DNA of 64,000 nucleotides from Alphaproteobacteria bacterium (GTDB lineage: Bacteria > Pseudomonadota > Alphaproteobacteria > Rhodospirillales > Casp-alpha2), in NCBI GenBank assembly GCA_024279135.1, contig JAJRRU010000009.1, positions 62,001-126,000 on the forward strand, given 5' to 3'. A program made the translations under genes and the position numbers. Shown here one piece after another: positions 34,088 to 42,082 of the stretch (position 1 is its first letter; each line of letters begins with the position of its first letter). Under the pieces are notes generated by a model, which did no database searches, was not told the origin of the DNA, and saw only the letters and a program-made list of their open reading frames with translations.

Positions 34088-35161
34088 TCATCGGGCCGCA
34101 GTTTTGTACAAGTTCCCGTTGCGGGTTGCCATAAAGGCCTCTAAGGGAATCTCCTCCTGCTTGAGGAAACCATGATCGGGCAGGGTACCACCGCGTACCA
34201 TTTCGATCACCGCGCAGACCGAGGCCGAAGTGGTCCAGGCAATGGCCGTGCGATCCGAGCCGGCGATTTCGATGGGGTAGTAGGCCCGGACAAATTCCTT
34301 GCGCTGGAGTTTTTCTTCAATGACACCCTCCACAGAGGCGTGCACATAGACCACATCGTCATCAACCGGTGGCTTGGCATGGGTCAGGATCTCGCCAGCC
34401 TGTTGGCGGTTCTCACGCATCAGAAGTTCATGAAAGAAAAAATTCATCAGGTTCATGTGGCCCGGATAGCGCATGGTCTTGTAGTCGATGTTTTCGACCT
34501 TGCCCAGATAGGTTTCGCACATGGTGCCCAACCCCCCAGACGTGGTGAAGGCTTCCAGCTTCATGCCGTTGATATACAGGGTCTCGTTCCATTCCATGGG
34601 CGAGACCAGTTTGATTTTGCCGTCTTCCAGAACCTCGCAATCATTGAGATATTCATTGACCACACCTTCGGGTGACCAGTTGAAGGCATAGCCCAGCAGG
34701 CCTGTGGGATTCTGCGGCAAAGCGCCGACCCGCAGCTTGATGGAGCGGGCAACATCAAATTGTTCGGCCAGATGAGCCCCCACGATGCCGATAAATCCAG
34801 GTGCCAGTCCACATTGTGGCGCCATCAGGCCCTTCGAGGTTTTGCTGATCTCCATGATCGCCTTGGTGGTTGGCACGTCCTCTGTCAGATCGAAATAATG
34901 GATGCCCAGGTTATGAGCCGTCTTGGCGATATCTGTGTTGAGAAAATAGGGCAGGCATGACAGCACGGCCTCATAGGGAGCCAAAGTGCTGGTCAGAAGT
35001 TCCGGTGACGACACATCCAGGGTCTCGGTGGTAAACGGATGGCTGGTTTTAAGCCGCTTGTTATCAAACCCGGTGACCTCAAATTCTGCTTCGTGAAGCA
35101 AGGTTGCGGCAAGAGAGCCTACTTTTCCCATGCCGAGCACGGCTATTTTCCTGAAACTCAT
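34088..35161 (-). CDS. saccharopine dehydrogenase family protein (L-glutamate-forming/LYS9-like)
   Basis: A 357-residue protein with an N-terminal Rossmann turn KIAVLGMGKVGSLAATLLHE and the saccharopine dehydrogenase C-terminal domain (APQCGLAPGFIGIVGAHLAE, GYAFNWSPEGVVNEY). LYS9-type enzymes interconvert saccharopine with glutamate plus alpha-aminoadipate semialdehyde. Together with the lysine-forming enzyme at 18285 it could run the saccharopine pathway of lysine degradation. A divergent Lrp/AsnC gene, common beside amino-acid catabolic genes, supports that role. GGAGA lies 8 nt before ATG 35161. Some homologues act on carboxynorspermidine or other opine-like substrates, so the precise reaction is not certain. 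Confidence 0.82.
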   Translation of the reverse strand: MSFRKIAVLGMGKVGSLAATLLHEAEFEVTGFDNKRLKTSHPFTTETLDVSSPELLTSTLAPYEAVLSCLPYFLNTDIAKTAHNLGIHYFDLTEDVPTTKAIMEISKTSKGLMAPQCGLAPGFIGIVGAHLAEQFDVARSIKLRVGALPQNPTGLLGYAFNWSPEGVVNEYLNDCEVLEDGKIKLVSPMEWNETLYINGMKLEAFTTSGGLGTMCETYLGKVENIDYKTMRYPGHMNLMNFFFHELLMRENRQQAGEILTHAKPPVDDDVVYVHASVEGVIEEKLQRKEFVRAYYPIEIAGSDRTAIAWTTSASVCAVIEMVRGGTLPDHGFLKQEEIPLEAFMATRNGNLYKTAAR

Positions 35162-35249
35162 GTGATGTCTCCAACATTAAAAAGGTGTGTGGTGTATGTG
35201 CTATATTTGACTCCATATTAATGTTAAAATATATAGACAAAGTAGTTTT

Positions 35250-35271
35250 TTTTACGGTATATATAGTAAAA
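35250..35271. promoter_or_regulatory. inverted repeat, Lrp-type operator candidate
   Basis: TTTTAC (35250-35255) and GTAAAA (35266-35271) flank an AT-rich 10-bp core. The site is 48 bp before the Lrp ATG within the divergent gap, where an Lrp/AsnC protein would be expected to bind. Confidence 0.45.
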
Positions 35272-35318
35272 TTAACTATGATAATAGGTAATATGTCTAT
35301 ATCTGAAAAGATGAACTG

Positions 35319-35723
35319 ATGATCGCCCTGTTGCGTGAAAATGGCCGTATGGCGGTTTCTGAAATGGCCCGACGGCTGCATGTCTCGCGCACCGCCGCCC
35401 AGGTTCGTCTGGAGAAGCTGGAACGCACGGGCGTGATCACCGGTTATGGTGTGCGGCTCTCCCTGTCCTTTACAAAACGGGAAATCCGCGCCCTGGTGAT
35501 GATAAAATCTCCGGCCTCCAGCCGGGCTTCCATCGAAGCCAGACTAATTAAAATCCCTCAGCTCACATCGCTGTTTTTTATTAGCGGTGTGTTTGACATC
35601 GCCGTGGTGATCGCCACCCAGTCCGTCGAAGATCTGGATATACTGATCGATAAAATTGGCATGTTTGACGGCGTCAAAGACACCCAGTCCTCGATTATTC
35701 TTTCCACTAAGGTTGAACGATAG
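35319..35723 (+). CDS. Lrp/AsnC-family regulator
   Basis: A 134-residue feast/famine regulator with an HTH at about 8-45 (RMAVSEMARRLHVSRTAAQVRLEKLERTG) and a RAM/AsnC ligand-binding domain at about 60-130. It lacks the few residues usually found before the first helix; an in-frame TGA 15 bp upstream of ATG 35319 prevents a longer start, though CTG 35316 is conceivable. It is divergent from the LYS9-like gene and so probably controls it in response to lysine or another amino acid. A purine-rich GAAAAGA serves as the ribosome-binding site. Confidence 0.88.
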   Translation: MIALLRENGRMAVSEMARRLHVSRTAAQVRLEKLERTGVITGYGVRLSLSFTKREIRALVMIKSPASSRASIEARLIKIPQLTSLFFISGVFDIAVVIATQSVEDLDILIDKIGMFDGVKDTQSSIILSTKVER

Positions 35724-35848
35724 TCTTGTCGTGCGAGGGTCGAGGGTATAACATCGCGCAAATTCGAACAAATTTTCCCAACTTTTCATATGGTGCACGG
35801 CTTCAATACTATGAAGGGAACTCCCCGTATTATTTATTGGTATGATCA

Positions 35849-37504
35849 ATGAGTGCCACTCATGCACTTGTCCAGTTGCTTGGGGCGGTCGCCCTGTTGT
35901 TGTGGGGGCTGAATATGGTCCGCACCGGTATTACCCGTGGTCTGGGTGGACAGTTACGCCAACTTATCAGTCGTAGCGTGGCCAGTCGGGGCCGAGCCTT
36001 GCTGGCCGGTATGGGTGTGACCATGATCGTCCAGAGCAGCACCGCCACGGCCCTGATCGTGGCTTCTTTCGCCAGCAGCCGGTTGATGGAAGTCGCCCCG
36101 GCACTGGCCGTCATGCTGGGCGCGGACATTGCCACCACACTGGTCGCCCAGGTCCTGTCGCTGGACATGAGCCTGTTATCGCCCATGCTGATTATCATCG
36201 GGGTCATCATGCACAAGAGCATGAAACAGACCCTTCAAGTTCAGATCGGTCGGGCGTCCATCGGTCTGGGGCTGATGTTACTGGCGCTTCGTATTATCGT
36301 CAGCACCTCGGAACCCTTGCGCAGTTCAGAGGTTCTGCTGGCTATATTTTCGTCCCTTGCCGATGACCCGTTGATCGCCGTTGTGCTGGCCGCTCTGATG
36401 ACCTGGATGGCCCATTCCAGCCTAGCCATCGTGCTGCTCATCATGTCCTTTGCCTCATCGGGGGTCATGAGCGTTCCGCTGGCTCTGGTGATGGTGCTGG
36501 GGGCCAATCTCGGTGGGGTGTTGCCACCAATCATGGCCACCCTGAACGAAGGCATCATGGCGCGGCGGGTGACCTTCGGCAATGCGGCTTTCAAGATTAT
36601 TGGGGTTGTTGTCTGCTTGCCACTGATCGGTTATCTGGCTCCGCTTATGGCGCAGCTCGATGGCGATCCGGCCCGTCAGGTGGTTAATTTCCACACCGCT
36701 TTTAATCTTTCTATCGCCGGGGTGTTTATTTTTTTGGTGCCGGTTGCGGCAAAAATTCTCGAACGCCTGCTGCCGCCCCAGGATGATCCCGATGAAATTG
36801 AACGCCCTCGCTTGCTTGATACAACGGCTATTGGCACCCCGGCCGTGGCGTTAAGTTGTGCTTCTCGTGAAACTCTGCGCATGGGAGAATATGTGGAGAC
36901 CATGATCGCAGGCATGATGGTCGCCCTGGAAGAAAACAATGCAAAAAAGGCGGCATCCCTCATAGAAATGGATGATCTGGTCGATCGCTCGTACGAGGAA
37001 ATCAAGCTCTATGTGGCAAAGATCGCCTGTCAGGAAGTCGATGAAACGGAAAGCCACCGTATATCCGAGGTCTTCGCTTTTTCAACCAATCTGGAACATA
37101 TTGGTGATATTACGGAGAATCTGCTGGAAATCGTGGAAAAGAAAGTCCGCAAACAGTTACATTTTTCCAACGAAGGTTTTGCCGAGATCAAGGAAATGCA
37201 TGCCAAGGTAGCTGCCAACCTCAATTTGGCCATGACGGTTTTCATGTCGGGTGATATCGTGGTGGCCCGCCAGTTGATCGGCGAAAAGCGCGTGGTCAGT
37301 TCCCTTGAGCGCCGTGCCATCGGGAACCACATGGAACGTCTGCGCCTGGGCCGGCTGGAAAGCATCGAGACCAGCGCCCTGCATAATGACATCCTGCGCG
37401 ATCTGCGCCGCATTCATTCCCATATTGCTGCGGTGGCCTATCCCATTTTGGACGCTGCCGGTGAGCTGCGCAAAACCAGGCTTAAAAAACCAAACAAGGA
37501 ATAA
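35849..37504 (+). CDS. Na+/phosphate cotransporter family protein with PhoU-like C-terminal domain
   Basis: A 551-residue protein. The N-terminal two thirds (about 1-320) holds two Na_Pi_cotrans repeats with the family signature QSSTATALIVASFASS and, in the second repeat, WMAHSSLAIVLLIMSFASSG. The C-terminal part (about 345-535) is a helical PhoU-like region (IEMDDLVDRSYEEIKLYVAKI). Such NptA/YjbB-type proteins move phosphate with sodium, in many cases as exporters. Its stop is 8 bp from the convergent MocR stop. Nothing in the neighbourhood concerns phosphate. ATG 35849 has a poor Shine-Dalgarno sequence. Confidence 0.87.
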   Translation: MSATHALVQLLGAVALLLWGLNMVRTGITRGLGGQLRQLISRSVASRGRALLAGMGVTMIVQSSTATALIVASFASSRLMEVAPALAVMLGADIATTLVAQVLSLDMSLLSPMLIIIGVIMHKSMKQTLQVQIGRASIGLGLMLLALRIIVSTSEPLRSSEVLLAIFSSLADDPLIAVVLAALMTWMAHSSLAIVLLIMSFASSGVMSVPLALVMVLGANLGGVLPPIMATLNEGIMARRVTFGNAAFKIIGVVVCLPLIGYLAPLMAQLDGDPARQVVNFHTAFNLSIAGVFIFLVPVAAKILERLLPPQDDPDEIERPRLLDTTAIGTPAVALSCASRETLRMGEYVETMIAGMMVALEENNAKKAASLIEMDDLVDRSYEEIKLYVAKIACQEVDETESHRISEVFAFSTNLEHIGDITENLLEIVEKKVRKQLHFSNEGFAEIKEMHAKVAANLNLAMTVFMSGDIVVARQLIGEKRVVSSLERRAIGNHMERLRLGRLESIETSALHNDILRDLRRIHSHIAAVAYPILDAAGELRKTRLKKPNKE

Positions 37505-37511
37505 TTCGATT

Positions 37512-38981
37512 TCAGTCGATCAGCCCGGCGATTATTTTAATTCCCGGCTCGATCTTCCTGACCGGGATTGACGAAAACGCCAGCCGGAAAAAATTTCGCG
37601 GTGGATTGGGGCTGGCAAATGTGGCCACACCGGGTTCCAATATTACCCCGTATTGCAGGGCCTGGCTGGCCAGGTGTTCGCTGTCCAGACCGTGCGGTCC
37701 GTTGATCCAGTAACTTGTGCCGCCGAAGGACGGCACCTGTGAGCATCCCGGCAGGTGGCGTTCCAGTGAACAGCCCATCTGTTGCCAGCGCTCGCGGTAC
37801 ACACGGTGGATGCGATTGATCAGCGTGTCATGATAACCCAGTGATAAAAACAAGGCGGCCGTTCGCTGGTTATTGTTGGGCGGATGACAAAGCATCAGCC
37901 GCCGCAAGGCCCGCAGTTCGTCGATTAATACTTTGGGACCGGCCATGTAACCCAGCCTGAGACCGGGAAACAGGCTCTTGGACAGGCTGCCTACATAAAT
38001 TACCCGATCATTGGTATCCAGCGATTTAAGCGCCGGGATTGGCTCGGACAGGTAATTTGTCTCGAACTCATAATCATCTTCGATGATGATGAAATTGTGC
38101 TTGGAGGCCAGCGCCAACAGCTCGCGTCGGCGCTCCAGTGCCATGGTGACCGTGCTCGGATAGTGATGGCTGGGTGTTACATAAACCACGTCACACCCGG
38201 CCAGCCGGTCATCAACCACCAGGCCATTATCGTCCACGGTAATGGGGCGGACGTTCGATGTGTTGAGCAGGAACATATTACGGACCGCCTGATAGCCCGG
38301 TTCTTCCATGACCACGGTGCTGGTGGGGCCGATCAATAAGGCACCGAGCAGGTAGAGGGCGTTTTGCGCACCCAGTGTCACCAGAATTTGATCTTCGCTG
38401 GCCAGAATTCCGCGCCGTGGCAACAGGCGGGTCCGGATCTGGTCGATCAGCATGGGATCATCGAAGGTGTACGAGTCTGCCGCCCAGGCATCGAGCCCTT
38501 TGCGCCCCAGTGCCTGGCGGGAACAATCGCGCCATTCCACAATGGGGAACAGATCCCGGTCGACCTGACCATAAATAAAGGGATAGGGAAATTGCTGCCA
38601 GTCCGCAGGACGGCGGATATTGCTTTGTTTGCTAGGCTGGACTTGGAACAAGTCAGGCCAGTCCGGCGGGTTTTCAAGCGGGGGGCTGTCACAGGGGGGT
38701 TGGGCGGGATCAATGCTCACCGCGCCTTGCAAGATGTCCTGGTTGATAAAAAAGCCCCGGCGTTCGGATGATATGAGATAACCGTCGTCGACAAGTGCCT
38801 GATAGACAATGCTGACTGTATTACGTGAGATATTCAATCGGCGCGCCAGATGGCGGCTTGATGGCAGGGCCTCGTCGGGTACGATCTGTCCGCCAAGAAT
38901 GGCCGCCACCAGGTTCTGGCGCAGTTCGGCCTGGATGGTTATCTGGCCGTCCTTGTTCATGTGAAACATGATGTCGCGCAT
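37512..38981 (-). CDS. MocR/GabR-type regulator (GntR HTH plus aminotransferase-like domain)
   Basis: A 489-residue MocR protein. A GntR winged helix at about 15-80 (SSRHLARRLNISRNTVSIVYQALVDDGYL) is joined to a fold-type I aminotransferase domain (about 120-480) with the PLP-lysine motif VGSLSKSLFPGLRLGY. MocR regulators such as GabR, TauR and PdxR bind PLP and an amino substrate and control the adjacent catabolic genes. The divergent aminotransferase and semialdehyde dehydrogenase genes are the obvious targets. Starts are possible at ATG 38981, 38969 and 38960. The control region contains two ATACCTA repeats 34 bp apart. Confidence 0.9.
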   Translation of the reverse strand: MRDIMFHMNKDGQITIQAELRQNLVAAILGGQIVPDEALPSSRHLARRLNISRNTVSIVYQALVDDGYLISSERRGFFINQDILQGAVSIDPAQPPCDSPPLENPPDWPDLFQVQPSKQSNIRRPADWQQFPYPFIYGQVDRDLFPIVEWRDCSRQALGRKGLDAWAADSYTFDDPMLIDQIRTRLLPRRGILASEDQILVTLGAQNALYLLGALLIGPTSTVVMEEPGYQAVRNMFLLNTSNVRPITVDDNGLVVDDRLAGCDVVYVTPSHHYPSTVTMALERRRELLALASKHNFIIIEDDYEFETNYLSEPIPALKSLDTNDRVIYVGSLSKSLFPGLRLGYMAGPKVLIDELRALRRLMLCHPPNNNQRTAALFLSLGYHDTLINRIHRVYRERWQQMGCSLERHLPGCSQVPSFGGTSYWINGPHGLDSEHLASQALQYGVILEPGVATFASPNPPRNFFRLAFSSIPVRKIEPGIKIIAGLID

Positions 38982-38999
38982 GTCATTGGTCCTATAAAG

Positions 39000-39040
39000 A
39001 TACCTAATCTGGCTCTATGGTTGAAAATAGAAAATACCTA
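39000..39040. promoter_or_regulatory. ATACCTA direct repeats, candidate MocR operator
   Basis: ATACCTA occurs at 39000-39006 and 39034-39040, 34 bp start to start, in the 128-bp gap between the divergent MocR gene and the aminotransferase operon. B. subtilis GabR is known to use two ATACCA direct repeats at a similar spacing of about 34 bp, so this is a close counterpart. Confidence 0.6.
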
Positions 39041-39109
39041 TGATGTTGGCAAGGTGTTCAACCACAAATTCATACATTTTTTTGATAATTGCTACGCGGA
39101 GTAACGATC

Positions 39110-40420
39110 ATGCAGTATACGGCCAATTCGCTCGAAAATCACTGGATGCCATTTTCCAGTAATCGTGATTTCAAAGACAACCCCCGGTTAATCGTCAAGG
39201 CCGAAGGCTGTTATTACTGGGACCACAAGGGTGGTAAGATTATCGATGGATCATCGGGACTGTTTTGCGTAGCACTCGGTCATGGCCGCCCGGAAATCGC
39301 CGATGCCGTCCATGCCCAGCTTAATGACTGCGATTATGTGCCACCGTTTCAGCTTGGCCACCCCGCCGCGTTCGAACTGGCGTCCAAGGTCGCAAAAATC
39401 CTGCCCGAGGACATGAACCACGTATTTTTCTGTAATTCGGGATCAGAGTCCATCGATACGGCCCTGAAGATCGTTATGGCCTATCACCGGGCCAACGGCG
39501 AAGGCCACCGCAATCGTTTTGTCTCGCGCGAAAAAGCCTATCACGGTGTCAACATCGGCGGTGTTTCGCTGGCCGGGCTCATGAAAAACCGCGAGGCCTT
39601 TACCTGCACCATGCCCAATGTGGTTCACATGCGCCATACCTGGATGCCGGAAAACCGTTTCGTTAAAGGCCAGCCAGAGCACGGTGCGGAACTGGCCGAA
39701 GATCTGCAAAGAATGTGCGATAACTATGGCGGGACCACGATCGCTGCGTGTTTTGTAGAACCCATCGCGGGTTCCACGGGTTGTCTGGTGCCGCCAAAGG
39801 GTTATCTGGACCGGTTGCGTGAAATCTGTGATGCCAATGGCATCTTGCTGGTTTTTGATGAAGTGATCTGCGGCTTCGGGCGCACGGGCAAAGCGTTTGC
39901 CGCCCAGTCATTCGGTGTTACCCCGGATATCATCACCATGGCAAAGGCCCTGACCAACGGTGCACAGCCCATGGGCGCGGTGGCTGTTCGTGATGAACTT
40001 TACGACACGGTGGTCAATTCATCGGCTTATGGTGCTATCGAATTCTTCCATGGTTATACCTTTTCTGCCCACCCGGCAGCCTGTGCCGCCGGCCTGGCAA
40101 CCCAGAACATTTTCGAAAAGGAAAACGTGTTTGCGCGGGCAGAAAGCATGACGGAGTTCTTTCTTGATAAATTGTGGGAACTGGAAGACCTTGATGATAT
40201 CGTCGATTTGCGTGGTTACGGCTTGCTCGGTGCTTTCGATTTGAAACCCGGCGATACACCGGGTGCCCGTGGACCGGCCTTGCAGAAAGAATTGTTCTGG
40301 AAGGGCCTGCATATTAAATTTACCGGTGATACCGGACTGATCGCTCCACCACTGGTCGCCACGCAAGACGAAATCAGTGAAATGATCGAAGTCATCCGTG
40401 CTACGCTTACCGGCAACTAA
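39110..40420 (+). CDS. omega-amino acid:pyruvate aminotransferase (probable beta-alanine--pyruvate)
   Basis: A 436-residue class III aminotransferase, start ATG 39110 with CGGAG 8 nt upstream. The PLP lysine is K279 (ITMAKALTNGAQPMGAV), the cofactor-stacking and Asp regions are GSESIDTALK and LLVFDEVICGFGRTG, and the N terminus NHWMPFSSNRDFK is that of beta-alanine/omega-amino acid:pyruvate aminotransferases. It would convert beta-alanine plus pyruvate to malonate semialdehyde plus alanine. The next gene, 35 bp downstream, encodes the dehydrogenase for that semialdehyde. Control by the divergent MocR protein is likely. Taurine or other omega-amines are possible alternative substrates. Confidence 0.88.
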   Translation: MQYTANSLENHWMPFSSNRDFKDNPRLIVKAEGCYYWDHKGGKIIDGSSGLFCVALGHGRPEIADAVHAQLNDCDYVPPFQLGHPAAFELASKVAKILPEDMNHVFFCNSGSESIDTALKIVMAYHRANGEGHRNRFVSREKAYHGVNIGGVSLAGLMKNREAFTCTMPNVVHMRHTWMPENRFVKGQPEHGAELAEDLQRMCDNYGGTTIAACFVEPIAGSTGCLVPPKGYLDRLREICDANGILLVFDEVICGFGRTGKAFAAQSFGVTPDIITMAKALTNGAQPMGAVAVRDELYDTVVNSSAYGAIEFFHGYTFSAHPAACAAGLATQNIFEKENVFARAESMTEFFLDKLWELEDLDDIVDLRGYGLLGAFDLKPGDTPGARGPALQKELFWKGLHIKFTGDTGLIAPPLVATQDEISEMIEVIRATLTGN

Positions 40421-40455
40421 AGCTTATTAACGTCAGTTTCTGAAAGAATAAAATC

Positions 40456-41961
40456 ATGACTCGTGAAATTTTTCATTATATCGATGGTAAAAAATTTACC
40501 GGCACCAGCGAGCGTTTTGCCGATGTTTACAATCCGGCTATCGGAGAGGTCGAGGGCAAGGTGGCCCTGGCCAATGCCGCCGATGTCAGGGTTGCCGTTG
40601 AAAGCGCCAAGGCCGCTCTGCCGGGCTGGTCAAGTACCCCTCCGGCCAAACGCGCTCAGGTCCTGTTCAGGTTCCGCGATCTGTTAATGAAGAACATGGA
40701 TAAGCTGGCCGAATTGCTGTCTCGCGAACACGGTAAGACCCTGGCCGATGCCAAAGGCTCCGTTACCCGGGGGCTGGAAGTGGTCGAGTTTGCCTGTGGC
40801 ATCGCCCATCTGTTGAAGGGCGAGTTTAGCGAAAGTGTAGCAAATGGCGTGGATGTCCATTCGACCCGCCAGCCGGTCGGCGTTTGCGCCGGCATCACGC
40901 CGTTTAACTTCCCGGCCATGGTACCCATGTGGATGTTCCCCATGGCCATCGCCTGTGGCAATACCTTTATTTTGAAACCCTCGGAACGCGATCCGTCGTG
41001 CGGTATTCGTCTGGTTGAATTGATGAGCGAAGCCGGTCTGCCTGATGGTGTGTTAAACGCCGTTAATGGTGATAAGGAAGCCGTCGATGCCTTGCTCACC
41101 GATCCGGATGTCAGCGCCATCAGCTTCGTGGGTTCCACCCCCATCGGTCGATATATCTATGCCACGGGTTGCGCTAACGGCAAACGGGTTCAGGCCTTGT
41201 GCGGTGCCAAGAACCACATGGTCATCATGCCTGACGCGGATATGGATCAGGTCGTCGATGCGGCCATGGGTGCGGCCTATGGTTCGGCGGGCGAGCGCTG
41301 TATGGCGATTTCTGTCGCCGTTGCGGTGGGTGATGAGACGGCCGACCGGTTTATTGAAAAACTGGCACCCCGGGTCCGTTCCCTGAAGGTTGGCCCTTAT
41401 AACGATCCGGAAACCGAAATGGGTCCGGTTATTACCCGCCAGTCCAAAGAAAAAATCCTCGGTCTTATTGACAGCGGTATTGAACAGGGTGCCGAGCTGG
41501 TTGTCGATGGTCGTGAGGTAACCTTGCAGGGCTACGAAAACGGGTTCTTCGTGGGCGGTTGCCTGTTCGACAAAGTGACCGCGGAAATGGATATCTACCA
41601 ACAGGAAATTTTCGGTCCGGTTCTGAATGTGGTGCGGACAAAATCCTACGATGATGCCGTCACCATGATTAACGAAAACGCCTTTGGCAACGGTACGGCG
41701 ATCTTTACCCGTGATGGCGATACCGCCCGCGACTTTTCCAAGAACATTTCTGTCGGCATGGTCGGCGTTAATGTGCCCATTCCGGTTCCGGTTGCCTACC
41801 ACAGTTTTGGTGGCTGGAAAGACTCGCTGTTCGGCGATCATTCGGTGCACGGCATGGAAGGTGTGCGGTTCTATACCAAACTGAAAACCGTCACCTCACG
41901 CTGGCCGTCGGGCATCCGCCAGGGTGCGGCGTTTAACTTCGTCAGCGGCAGCGATGACTAA
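40456..41961 (+). CDS. mmsA: CoA-acylating malonate/methylmalonate-semialdehyde dehydrogenase
   Basis: A 501-residue aldehyde dehydrogenase of the MmsA/IolA group. The catalytic Cys is C282 in GSAGERCMAISVAV, and the usual general-base glutamate region reads ALCGAKNH, with Asn, as expected of CoA-dependent members. It converts malonate semialdehyde or methylmalonate semialdehyde to acetyl-CoA or propionyl-CoA with NAD and CoA. Directly after the omega-aminotransferase it completes beta-alanine breakdown; valine or inositol catabolism are less likely here because no other genes of those routes are present. A rho-independent terminator follows 25 bp after the stop. Confidence 0.93.
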   Translation: MTREIFHYIDGKKFTGTSERFADVYNPAIGEVEGKVALANAADVRVAVESAKAALPGWSSTPPAKRAQVLFRFRDLLMKNMDKLAELLSREHGKTLADAKGSVTRGLEVVEFACGIAHLLKGEFSESVANGVDVHSTRQPVGVCAGITPFNFPAMVPMWMFPMAIACGNTFILKPSERDPSCGIRLVELMSEAGLPDGVLNAVNGDKEAVDALLTDPDVSAISFVGSTPIGRYIYATGCANGKRVQALCGAKNHMVIMPDADMDQVVDAAMGAAYGSAGERCMAISVAVAVGDETADRFIEKLAPRVRSLKVGPYNDPETEMGPVITRQSKEKILGLIDSGIEQGAELVVDGREVTLQGYENGFFVGGCLFDKVTAEMDIYQQEIFGPVLNVVRTKSYDDAVTMINENAFGNGTAIFTRDGDTARDFSKNISVGMVGVNVPIPVPVAYHSFGGWKDSLFGDHSVHGMEGVRFYTKLKTVTSRWPSGIRQGAAFNFVSGSDD

Positions 41962-41985
41962 AACCATCTGATTCCTCCTGTAAAG

Positions 41986-42020
41986 AACTCTCCGGTTGTA
42001 ATAGCCGGGGAGTTTTTTAT
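41986..42020 (+). terminator. rho-independent terminator after mmsA
   Basis: AACTCTCCGG (41986-41995) pairs with CCGGGGAGTT (42005-42014), a 10-bp stem with one G-T pair and a 9-nt loop, followed by a T-rich tract. It closes the beta-alanine operon. Confidence 0.9.
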
Positions 42021-42082
42021 TTTCTTCATCACCCCGGTGGTGCATAACCATAGCTCTCGAGCATTTATAACTGACTGAGAGT

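Noticed and set aside
41053-41850. Long open frame of about 265 codons on the minus strand
   Set aside because: It is fully antisense to mmsA, whose sequence is intact and conserved. The antisense translation shows no recognisable domain.
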